NCBI GenBank assembly: GCA_963830495.1
Contig: CAWHMS010000003.1
Coordinates: forward strand, 558,001 to 622,000
Reading direction: 5' to 3'
Length of the DNA: 64,000 nt
Source of the DNA: CAWHMS01 sp963830495
Lineage (GTDB): Bacteria; Actinomycetota; Actinomycetes; Propionibacteriales; Nocardioidaceae
Both the position numbers and the translations under genes were made by a program. Of this stretch, positions 53,414 to 61,182 are shown in pieces (the stretch's first letter is position 1; each line of letters starts with the position of its first letter). The notes under the pieces are model-generated. The model did not search any database and was not told the origin of the DNA. It saw only the letters and a program-made list of their open reading frames with translations.

Positions 53414-55843
53414 ATGTCTGCCCTGTTCCCGCTTCCCCGGCTTGCCGATCCACCGCACCCCCAGGAGGCCGACGCCCCCGAGCCCGGGACACCGGAGCGA
53501 CGTCGTGGCCCCAGCGCCGACGACCTGCTCGACGGACTCAACCCGGCGCAACGTCAGGCTGTCACGCACGAAGGGCCGGCCCTCCTGGTCGTCGCCGGGG
53601 CGGGCTCGGGCAAGACCCGGGTGCTCACTCGCCGGATCGCCTGGCTGGTCACCCAGCGGCGCGCGCATCCCGGCTCGATCCTCGCCATCACCTTCACCAA
53701 CAGGGCCGCCGCCGAGATGCGGGAGCGGGTGGCCGCCCTCGTGGGCAAGCGGGCGACGATCATGTGGGTCTCCACGTTCCACTCCTCGTGCGTGCGCATC
53801 CTTCGGCGTGAGATCACCCGGTTCGGCTACCGCGCCAACTTCTCGATCTACGACGACGCCGACGCGCGCCGGCTGATGGGCCTGGTCTGCCGCGATCTGG
53901 ATCTGGACCAGAAGCGCTACCCACCCCGCGCGGTGCTCAACTGGGTGAGCAACTGCAAGAACGAGCTCATCGATCCCAAGGCGGCGGCCGGTCAGGCGCA
54001 GAATCACCTCGAGCGCACCTACGCCGAGTGCTACACGACGTACCAGGACCGGCTGCGGAGCGCCAACGCGCTCGACTTCGACGACCTCATCATGACCACC
54101 GTGCACCTCTTCCAGTCGTTCCCGGAGGTGCGGGAGACCTATCGTCGCCGCTTCCGTCACGTGCTCGTCGACGAGTACCAGGACACCAACCACGCCCAAT
54201 ACGTCCTGGTCCGGGAGCTGTGCGGCCCGACGGTGACCCGGCGCACGGTCGACGGTGATCTCGTCGGCGGCATCCCCGAGGACGCCGGTGAGGCTGACAA
54301 GGCAACCGAGCCATCGGAGCTCATGGTCGTCGGCGATGCCGACCAGTCGATCTACGCCTTCCGTGGCGCGTCGATTCGCAACATCAACCAGTTCGAGGAG
54401 GACTTCCCGGACGCGACGACGATCCTGCTGGAGCAGAACTATCGGTCCACGCAGACGATCCTCGAGGCAGCCAACGCCGTGATCTCTCGCAACCGTGGGC
54501 GCAAGCCCAAGCGATTGTGGTCCGAGGCCGGCCACGGGGAGAAGATCCTCGGGTATGTCGCCGACGACGAGCACGACGAAGCCCAGTTCGTCGCCGAGGA
54601 GATCGACCGGCTCACCGATGAGGGGGCTGCACGCCCGGCGGACGTAGCCGTCTTCTACCGCACGAACGCGCAGAGCCGGGTGTTCGAGGAGGTCTTCATC
54701 CGGGTCGGGTTGCCCTATCGGGTGGTCGGCGGCGTCCGGTTCTACGAGCGGCGGGAGGTGCGCGACGGGCTCGCCTACCTGCGTGCCCTGGTCAACCCCG
54801 ACGACGCGGTCTCGCTGCGCCGCATCCTCAACACACCCAAGCGGGGCATCGGAGACCGGGCCGAGGCGTGTGTCGAGATGCTCGCCCAGCGCACCAAGAC
54901 CACCTTCTGGGAGGCGCTGCGCAAGGCGTCGGACGCTCCCGACATCGTCACCAGGTCCCTCACCTGCATCGAGGCGTTCGTTGCCATGATCGAAGAGCTC
55001 CAGGACATGGTGTCGGCCGGCGCTCGGCCCGACGACGTACTGGACGCCGCTCTGCACAGGTCGGGCTACCTGCAGATGCTCGAGGAGTCGAGCGATCCCC
55101 AGGACGAGACCCGGGTGGAGAACCTCGGCGAGCTGGTGGCGGTGGCGCGAGAATTCGCCGACGAGCGCGACGGCGCCACGGTCGACGAGTTCCTGGAGCG
55201 CGTCGCCCTGGTGGCCGACGCCGACCAGATCCCCGACGATGACGGCGCCGGCGGTGTCGTGACGTTGATGACGCTCCACACCGCCAAGGGGCTGGAGTTC
55301 CCAGTCGTCTTCCTGACCGGGCTCGAGGACGGGATCTTCCCGCACGCACGCTCGATCGGTGACGACAAGGAGCTGGAGGAGGAGCGCCGGCTCGCCTACG
55401 TCGGGCTGACCCGCGCCCAGCAACGGCTGTACGTGTCGCGCGCGGTCGTGCGGTCGGCGTGGGGGGCGCCGCAGCACAACCCGCCGTCCCGCTTCGTCGA
55501 CGAGCTTCCCGGCGATCGACTCGACTGGCGGCGTACCGAGGCAGCGCAAACCCGCTGGACGAGCTCGTCGGCCGGCAGCCGTTACCTCGCATCCGGCGGG
55601 CAGACGTACGGCTCCGCCGTCACGACCCGTCGGCGCGCCACCACCCCGCCGCCGAAGCCGACCCAGGGCACCCGGCCGGTCCCGGTGCTGGAGCCGGGTG
55701 ATCGGGTGCTGCACGACACGTTCGGCATGGGCAGCGTGGTCACTGTGGAGGGTGCGGCGGAGAAGGCCGTCGCGTCGGTCGACTTCGGCTCGCTCGGCGT
55801 GAAAAGGCTGCTGCTGCGCTACTCCCCCGTCGAGAAGGTCTGA
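53414..55843 (+). CDS. pcrA: UvrD/PcrA-type ATP-dependent DNA helicase
   Basis: 809-residue superfamily 1A 3'-5' helicase acting in repair and replication-fork maintenance. LLVVAGAGSGKTRVLTRRI is motif I, AITFTNRAAAEMRERV Ia, HVLVDEYQDTNHAQYVLV II, VGDADQSIYAFRGAS III, LEQNYRSTQTILEAAN IV, TLMTLHTAKGLEFPVVFL V and RLAYVGLTRAQQRLYVSRA VI. The last 70 residues form the PcrA C-terminal domain (PVPVLEPGDRVLHDTFGMGS) that binds RNA polymerase in this family. About 25 residues between motifs II and III (RRTVDGDLVGGIPEDAGEAD) form an insertion not usual in PcrA. Confidence 0.95.
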   Translation: MSALFPLPRLADPPHPQEADAPEPGTPERRRGPSADDLLDGLNPAQRQAVTHEGPALLVVAGAGSGKTRVLTRRIAWLVTQRRAHPGSILAITFTNRAAAEMRERVAALVGKRATIMWVSTFHSSCVRILRREITRFGYRANFSIYDDADARRLMGLVCRDLDLDQKRYPPRAVLNWVSNCKNELIDPKAAAGQAQNHLERTYAECYTTYQDRLRSANALDFDDLIMTTVHLFQSFPEVRETYRRRFRHVLVDEYQDTNHAQYVLVRELCGPTVTRRTVDGDLVGGIPEDAGEADKATEPSELMVVGDADQSIYAFRGASIRNINQFEEDFPDATTILLEQNYRSTQTILEAANAVISRNRGRKPKRLWSEAGHGEKILGYVADDEHDEAQFVAEEIDRLTDEGAARPADVAVFYRTNAQSRVFEEVFIRVGLPYRVVGGVRFYERREVRDGLAYLRALVNPDDAVSLRRILNTPKRGIGDRAEACVEMLAQRTKTTFWEALRKASDAPDIVTRSLTCIEAFVAMIEELQDMVSAGARPDDVLDAALHRSGYLQMLEESSDPQDETRVENLGELVAVAREFADERDGATVDEFLERVALVADADQIPDDDGAGGVVTLMTLHTAKGLEFPVVFLTGLEDGIFPHARSIGDDKELEEERRLAYVGLTRAQQRLYVSRAVVRSAWGAPQHNPPSRFVDELPGDRLDWRRTEAAQTRWTSSSAGSRYLASGGQTYGSAVTTRRRATTPPPKPTQGTRPVPVLEPGDRVLHDTFGMGSVVTVEGAAEKAVASVDFGSLGVKRLLLRYSPVEKV

Positions 55844-55856
55844 CCTCGATCCACTC

Positions 55857-55879
55857 CGAGTTGTCAGCACCTCAACTCG
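55857..55879. terminator. hairpin between convergent genes after pcrA
   Basis: CGAGTTG (55857-55863) pairs with CAACTCG (55873-55879) over a nine-base loop, 14 bases after the helicase stop and 31 before the stop of the convergent membrane gene. Confidence 0.5.
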
Positions 55880-55909
55880 CTATGACCAGCTGAGGTTTTG
55901 ACAGGTGTG

Positions 55910-56251
55910 TCACCAGAAGACGGCGACGCCCGCGTCGACCAGTGTCAGGAAGGCGATCCCGTAGAAGAGCCCGGCCGGCACACTCTCCTTGCGGCGGTTG
56001 ACCCAGCACAGCACCGCGATCACCAGGGCGACGGCGAGCTTGACCGCGATCTTGGTGTGGTCGATCGGGTCGTCCTGGCTCTCGATCACACCGACGAGCA
56101 GCAGCCCCGTCACGACCTGGATCAGGGCTCCGTGCAGCATGGCGGAGTTGACCACCTTCACCTCGTCCCGCAGCTGCACGAAGGCGCCGCCGAACAGCGA
56201 GGCGAATCCGATCAGGTGCAGGAAGAGCAGTACGTCGCGCAGGAAGTCCAC
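55910..56251 (-). CDS. small membrane protein, unknown
   Basis: 113 residues with four hydrophobic segments: LRDVLLFLHLIGFASLFGGA, MLHGALIQVVTGLLLVGV, AVKLAVALVIAVLCWV and LFYGIAFLTLVDAGVAVF. Conserved-looking charged residues (HLIG, DDPIDHTKIAVKL) sit between helices. Similar small proteins are common in actinobacteria without a known job. It follows the response regulator by 19 bases on the same strand, so it may belong to that operon. Confidence 0.7.
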   Translation of the reverse strand: MDFLRDVLLFLHLIGFASLFGGAFVQLRDEVKVVNSAMLHGALIQVVTGLLLVGVIESQDDPIDHTKIAVKLAVALVIAVLCWVNRRKESVPAGLFYGIAFLTLVDAGVAVFW

Positions 56252-56270
56252 GAGGGCCCATCATGCCCGG

Positions 56271-56915
56271 TCAGAGGAGCCGCCGTTCGGTTGCCCACCT
56301 GGTCAGCTCGTGCCGGCTCGACAGCTGCAGCTTGCGCAGCACGTTGGAGACATGGGTCTCGACCGTCTTGACGGAGATGAAGAGCTCGGAGCCGACCTCC
56401 TTGTAGGCGTAGCCGCGAGCAATCAGCCGCATCACCTCTCGCTCTCGCTCGGTGAGCAGGTCGAGGTCCTCGTCGACCTGGGCGACGTCGATCTGTCCCG
56501 CGAAGGCGTCGAGCACGAAGCCGGCCAGCCGCGGCGAGAAGACGGCATCCCCGTCGGCGACCCGACGCAGCGCGGCCACGAGCTCGTCGCCGGTGATGTT
56601 CTTGGTGACGTAGCCGCGGGCACCGCCGCGGATCACCGAGATGACGTCCTCGGCGGCGTCGGAGACGCTCAGCGCCAAGAAGCGGGTGTCCGGGTGCCGC
56701 AACGCGATCCGGCGCAGCACCTCGGTGCCGCCACCACCGGGCAAGTGCACGTCGAGGAGCACCACGTCTGGCTTCTGCTCGGAGATCACGGTCACGGCCT
56801 GGTCGACGTCCTCAGCCTCGCCGACGATGTCGATGTCACGTCGTAGCTCGGACTTAACGCCGGTGCGGAACATCGCGTGGTCGTCGACGATCACGACGCG
56901 GAGCCGTTGTCTCAT
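56271..56915 (-). CDS. LuxR/NarL family response regulator
   Basis: 214 residues. The receiver domain (1-125) has VVIVDDHAMFRTGVKSELRR with the acidic pair, VVLLDVHLPGGGGTEVLRR with the phospho-acceptor Asp, SVSDAAED and a late Lys (YVTKNITGDEL). The HTH domain LLTEREREVMRLIARGYAYK, then KTVETHVSNVLRKLQLSSRH, binds DNA. Its ATG overlaps the kinase stop by four bases, so the pair is one two-component system. The regulon is unknown; the divergent PspC gene is the obvious candidate. Confidence 0.93.
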   Translation of the reverse strand: MRQRLRVVIVDDHAMFRTGVKSELRRDIDIVGEAEDVDQAVTVISEQKPDVVLLDVHLPGGGGTEVLRRIALRHPDTRFLALSVSDAAEDVISVIRGGARGYVTKNITGDELVAALRRVADGDAVFSPRLAGFVLDAFAGQIDVAQVDEDLDLLTEREREVMRLIARGYAYKEVGSELFISVKTVETHVSNVLRKLQLSSRHELTRWATERRLL

Positions 56916-58162
56916 GACTGTCCTTCCTTGGCCGACAGCGATCGCGGGACCCTGATCCGGACCTCGGTGCCCTCTTCCGGGGCCGATCGGACATCTGCCG
57001 AGCCGCCGTGCCGTTGCATCCTGTCGATGATCGACCCTCGCACACCCTGCCGGTCACGGGGTACGTCGTCGAGCACAAACCCCGCCCCGCGGTCCCGCAC
57101 AAAGACCTCGACCGCTTCGTCGTCCACCTCGGCGAAGACATCGACCCTGCTGGCGCCGGAGTGCCGCGCCGCATTCACCATCGCCTCCCGGGCCGCAGCC
57201 ACGACCGGCCGGACGCAGTCATCGACGTCGAGGTCACCGACGGCGACCACGTCGATCGGCACTCGATGCTGGTCCTCGACCTCCGCCGCGGCAGCCTGCA
57301 GCGCTGACTTCAAGGTGACCCGCTCCGGGTCGGTGGCGTCGAAGAGCCACGTACGCAGCTCGCGCTCCTGCGTGCGAGCAAGCTGGGTGACGACCGAGGG
57401 GTCCGACGCCTGCCGCTGGATCAACGCGAGAGTCTGGAGCACCGAGTCGTGCAGGTGAGCGGCCATGTCGGCCCGCTCCTGGGTACGGATCCGCTCCTGA
57501 CGCTCCTGACGCAGGTCCTGGCTGAGCCGGAGCAGCCATGGCCCCAGCACCAGGCCCGCACCGAACACGGACAGCGCGATCACCCCGAGCACCGGCACGA
57601 GTACGTCGGAGACGCCTGCCTGGAAGAGCACCAGCGAGATCGCCGCGGCCAGCAGGACGATCCCCGACAGCATCCGCAGCCAGGACTTCCACCCACCGAG
57701 CGTGAGCCATCCGGTACTTCGATCGGTCTGAGACCAGAGCAGTGCCAGACCGGCCAGGGCGACCACGATCGGCCAGAAGATGCGCGGGCTGAACCAGAGG
57801 CCGGCGTTCTGGAGGAACACGATGACGCCGCAGGCGGCCACGGCCAAGGAGACCGGCACGGCGATATCGCCAGTCCGGCGGCCCGGCTGCGGCGTGCGCA
57901 GGCCCTGCCGGGTCGCGGCGTCCAGGCCCGGAGGGCCGGTGTCCGTCGCCACGGGTTCACGGGGCAGCAGGACCCACAACGCGGCGTACACGAGGATCCC
58001 GAAGCCACCCAGCAGCGCCAGGAGGAGGAACGCGACGCGCACGTGGATGGTGCGTTGCCCCAGATGCTCGGCCAGGCCGGACGCCACGCCACCGAGGAAC
58101 TTGTCGTCGATGCCGCGGTAGGCCCGCCTCGGTTGCTCCATCACCTGTGCCATCGTGTCCAT
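56912..58162 (-). CDS. PspC-domain sensor histidine kinase
   Basis: 416 residues. Residues about 9-70 are a PspC domain (RAYRGIDDKFLGGVASGLAE, with HVRVAFLLLALLGGFGILVY). Four further helices run to about 210. A DHp of the HisKA_3 type reads MAAHLHDSVLQTLALIQRQA (His in HLHDS), and the ATPase reads REAMVNAARHSGASRVDVF, then VRDRGAGFVLDDVPRDRQG. Linking PspC to a NarL-type kinase is common in actinobacteria and suggests sensing of envelope stress. ATG 58162 is chosen; 58153 is also possible. Divergent from the PspC/LiaF-like gene. Confidence 0.92.
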   Translation of the reverse strand: MDTMAQVMEQPRRAYRGIDDKFLGGVASGLAEHLGQRTIHVRVAFLLLALLGGFGILVYAALWVLLPREPVATDTGPPGLDAATRQGLRTPQPGRRTGDIAVPVSLAVAACGVIVFLQNAGLWFSPRIFWPIVVALAGLALLWSQTDRSTGWLTLGGWKSWLRMLSGIVLLAAAISLVLFQAGVSDVLVPVLGVIALSVFGAGLVLGPWLLRLSQDLRQERQERIRTQERADMAAHLHDSVLQTLALIQRQASDPSVVTQLARTQERELRTWLFDATDPERVTLKSALQAAAAEVEDQHRVPIDVVAVGDLDVDDCVRPVVAAAREAMVNAARHSGASRVDVFAEVDDEAVEVFVRDRGAGFVLDDVPRDRQGVRGSIIDRMQRHGGSADVRSAPEEGTEVRIRVPRSLSAKEGQS

Positions 58163-58293
58163 GATCGTTCCACGCGGGCTCGAAAGCATCAGCGTCCACC
58201 CGGACTCAGCGCCCCGGAGCCCTCAGGGTCGGCGCAGCAGAATCCGGGCGATCCCCGATGGAGCAAGCTCGCTCGCTGGGCCAGATTGGTGTC

Positions 58294-59673
58294 ATGACCG
58301 AAACCCCCACTCGCGGACCGCGGGTCAACGCGGACCAAGTTCGCGACGTCAGCCGGCTGCGACGCTCCCGCGACGATCGCATGATCAGCGGTGTGGCCGG
58401 CGGCATCGCCCGGCACCTCGACATCGACCCGGTCATCGTCCGGGTCATCTTCGGCGCGCTGACGCTCTTCGGCGGCGCCGGCCTGCTGCTGTACGGCATC
58501 GCCTGGCTCACCGTGCCCGAGGACGGCGCGCACGACTCGGCCGCCTCGGAGCTGCTGCGCAGGAACCCCGACTCCGTGATGCTGGTCGGCATCATCCTCG
58601 CCGCCTTAGTGGCCGGCACCACGATGCTGGGGGCGCTGTTCTTCAGCGCGCCGAACCCGTGGCCGATGCTGGTGTTCGGCGCGCTGGCAGTCCTCGCCAT
58701 CGTGCTGCTCACGCGCCGGCAGGAGCCGCTGCCGCCTCCGATCGGCACCCCCGACGGAGTCACGCCGAGCCCCCAGGGCACGCCAGCCGCCGCCGCCGCG
58801 ACGGGCTCCGAGGGCACCTCGGCAGCCACAGCCGGGCGCTCAGACTCCGCCACAATCGCCGACGGCCCCGGCACTGGACCCGACGTCAGCGACCCACCCG
58901 CGGCACCGCCGCCGCCAGGTGATCCGACCGCCCAGTTCCCTGCCGTGCCCCCGACCCCGCCCCCGCCACCACCTCGCCCACCCCGACGCCCGATCTCACC
59001 GCTGGTGCCCGTGACGCTGTGCCTGGTACTGCTGGCCGAGGCTGTGATCTGGGTGCTCGACGTGGGGTTCGACGTGGACGTGCTGCCGTCGGTCTATCCC
59101 GGTACGGCGCTCGGCATCATCGCCGTTGGGCTGATCGTCGGTGCGTGGTACGGACGCGCGAGGCTGCTGATCCTGTTCGGCGTGATCGCCGGACTGGCGA
59201 CCCTCGCCAGCACGATCCTCGGCCCCGGCCCGTACGGCGAACAGACCTTCGCCCCTCGCACCGCCGCCGAGGTCGCCGACCGCTACGAACACGGCGTCGG
59301 CCAGCTGACTCTCCATCTGGAGGACGTGGCTGACATCCGAGAGCTGGACGGCCGCGCGATCGAGATCGAGTCACGCGTCGGCCAGGTCACGATCTACGTC
59401 CCCGGATCGATCGACGCGACCATCGATGCCGAGGTCACGGGTGGCGGGGACATCACCGGAGTGCCCAGCGTCGACAACGACGGTGGAGGATCGGCAGTAG
59501 CCAGCTTCACACCCACTGACGACGCGGATCCTGACGTCACCCTCGACGTACGACTCAAGCTCGGCCAGATCAAGTTCATCGACGTCCTCTGTCCCGACGA
59601 GGGACGGGCGACGTCCCCCAGCCGACCCGACACAGAGCAAGGAGCACGCTATGTTCCCGCGGCATGCAACTGA
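58294..59673 (+). CDS. PspC domain protein with LiaF-like C-terminus
   Basis: 459 residues. The PspC domain near residues 20-85 (DDRMISGVAGGIARHLDIDP; VIFGALTLFGGAGLLLYGIA) is followed by two helices (SVMLVGIILAALVAGTTML; MLVFGALAVLAIVLLT). A 100-residue Pro/Ala-rich linker includes a run of eight prolines broken by Thr. Two to three more helices follow, then a soluble beta domain (HGVGQLTLHLEDVADIRELD; RVGQVTIYVPGSIDATIDAE), like the LiaF/cell-wall-stress C-terminal domain. It is likely a sensor or inhibitor for the divergent kinase, by analogy with LiaF. ATG at 58294. Confidence 0.88.
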   Translation: MTETPTRGPRVNADQVRDVSRLRRSRDDRMISGVAGGIARHLDIDPVIVRVIFGALTLFGGAGLLLYGIAWLTVPEDGAHDSAASELLRRNPDSVMLVGIILAALVAGTTMLGALFFSAPNPWPMLVFGALAVLAIVLLTRRQEPLPPPIGTPDGVTPSPQGTPAAAAATGSEGTSAATAGRSDSATIADGPGTGPDVSDPPAAPPPPGDPTAQFPAVPPTPPPPPPRPPRRPISPLVPVTLCLVLLAEAVIWVLDVGFDVDVLPSVYPGTALGIIAVGLIVGAWYGRARLLILFGVIAGLATLASTILGPGPYGEQTFAPRTAAEVADRYEHGVGQLTLHLEDVADIRELDGRAIEIESRVGQVTIYVPGSIDATIDAEVTGGGDITGVPSVDNDGGGSAVASFTPTDDADPDVTLDVRLKLGQIKFIDVLCPDEGRATSPSRPDTEQGARYVPAACN

Positions 59674-59851
59674 CGTCGTCGCCCTCGTCTTCGGGGTGAT
59701 CTTCGCCGGCTTCACCATGGTGTGGCTGCTGCACGCGACCGACGTCATCGACCACGACCAGGCCTGGATCTTCGGACCGGTGGTTCTCGTCGCGGCGGGG
59801 ACGACGGGCCTGGTGGCGGCCCTCCGTCCCCGCCCGCGGGTGGAAGGGTGA
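59651..59851 (+). CDS. small two-helix membrane protein
   Basis: 66 residues with two hydrophobic segments (VVALVFGVIFAGFTMVWLLH and GPVVLVAAGTTGLVAAL) and a short basic tail. The ATG overlaps the end of the PspC/LiaF-like gene by 23 bases, so it is cotranslated with it. Unrecognised; probably an accessory part of the same envelope-stress unit. The overlap and codon use favour a real gene. Confidence 0.65.
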   Translation: MFPRHATDVVALVFGVIFAGFTMVWLLHATDVIDHDQAWIFGPVVLVAAGTTGLVAALRPRPRVEG

Positions 59852-59855
59852 AGGA

Positions 59856-61031
59856 TCAGCCAGCGCTGAGCGTCTGCTCTGCCAACCAGCTGTCTCGCGC
59901 GTACACGGCGGTGTCGGGATGGTCGGCGAAGAGGCCGTCGACGCCGGCGTCCAGGAAGGCCTGGACCTCCGCGATCGAGTCGCCCTTGGCATTCGGGTCG
60001 GTGCCGATCCAGAAGTCCTTGGCCATGAACTGGTTCTCGTCGCGGATCGTCCACACGTGCACGATCAGACCTGCATCGTGCGCGTCGTCGACGAGAGCCG
60101 TCGGCCCACCAACCAGGTAGCCGGCCGCGTCCCTGGGCAGTACCAGGTCCTTGTTGGCGCCGATGCCGTCGGCGTACCGGCCGATCCACCGCAGGCCGCG
60201 AGGCGTGATGAGGTCGGCGTACGTCCGGGGGTCGCCGGCGGCGACGAGGTCGTACGGCGCACCGGTCCGGTCGACGAGCTGGGCGAGCGACACCCGCGTC
60301 ATGCGACTCAGCTCTCGCAGGTTCCGGGTCTCGAAGGACTGGATGATGACCTCGGCGTTGCGGCGGTCGAGGTGATACTTCCGCAGCGCCCTGACCAACG
60401 GCTCCTCCATCGACAGCCCGATCGAGTCGAAGTAGGTCGGGTGCTTTGTCTCCGGGTAGATCCCGATGGTGCGACCGGCCTTGCGACTCTCCTCCTTGAC
60501 CATGGCGAGGAACTCCTCGAAGGTCGGCACCTCGAAGCGGCCGTCGTACCGGGTGTTGTCCGGTCGGACCTCCGGGAGCCGCTCCTTGGCCCGCAAGGTC
60601 TTGAGCTCGGCGAGGGTGAAGTCCTCGGTGAACCAGCCGCTGACCTGTCGGCCGTCGATGGTCTTGGTGGTGTAGCGGTCGGCGAACTCAGGATGGTCGG
60701 CCACGTCGGTGGTGCCGGAGATCTCGTTCTCGTGGCGAGCCACCAGCACGCCATCTTTGGTGGAGACGAGGTCGGGCTCGACGTAGTCGGCTCCCATCTG
60801 GATGGCGAGCCGCCACGAGGCGAGCGTGTGTTCGGGGCGGTAGCCGCTGGCTCCGCGGTGGCCGATGACGATCGGCATGGGGTCCGAGGCACGCGCGTGC
60901 GCGGCCTTGCCGGCGACGAGATGCTGGGGCTCGGACTGGGCAATGGCGTCAGGTGCGATGACGGTCGTAAGGCTGGTCGCTGCTGCGATCGCCATGACTG
61001 CTGCACCCTTCATGCGGAATGAAGAGAACAT
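59856..61031 (-). CDS. secreted glycerophosphodiester phosphodiesterase
   Basis: 391 residues. A signal peptide (FRMKGAAVMAIAAATSLTTV, cut near AIAQ) leads to the GDPD TIM barrel: PIVIGHRGASGYRPEHTLAS has the catalytic His and Arg-Gly, GADYVEPDLVSTKDGVLVAR the metal Glu and Asp, ARHENEISGTTD the second His, and IIQSFETRNLRELSR and HVWTIRDENQFM follow. It hydrolyses glycerophosphodiesters (or teichoic-acid-type polymers) outside the membrane to glycerol 3-phosphate. The N-terminal leader is consistent with Sec export. Start ATG 61031. It converges with the small membrane gene four bases away. Confidence 0.92.
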   Translation of the reverse strand: MFSSFRMKGAAVMAIAAATSLTTVIAPDAIAQSEPQHLVAGKAAHARASDPMPIVIGHRGASGYRPEHTLASWRLAIQMGADYVEPDLVSTKDGVLVARHENEISGTTDVADHPEFADRYTTKTIDGRQVSGWFTEDFTLAELKTLRAKERLPEVRPDNTRYDGRFEVPTFEEFLAMVKEESRKAGRTIGIYPETKHPTYFDSIGLSMEEPLVRALRKYHLDRRNAEVIIQSFETRNLRELSRMTRVSLAQLVDRTGAPYDLVAAGDPRTYADLITPRGLRWIGRYADGIGANKDLVLPRDAAGYLVGGPTALVDDAHDAGLIVHVWTIRDENQFMAKDFWIGTDPNAKGDSIAEVQAFLDAGVDGLFADHPDTAVYARDSWLAEQTLSAG

Positions 61032-61182
61032 CCCGCGACGATGCCACGGATCACCCACTCGCGCCCGTCGGCCGGACGAACAGCATGTGAAGAAACCGCT
61101 GCCTTGCGGCTGTGACGGTGCACACCTGCCAGGCGTAATTGGTTGGCGGCAGGGTCATCGCGATCTCTACCGTTGACAGGTC

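Noticed and set aside
53336..55870. An 844-codon minus-strand frame opposite pcrA
   Set aside because: Antisense shadow of a gene with all helicase motifs intact.
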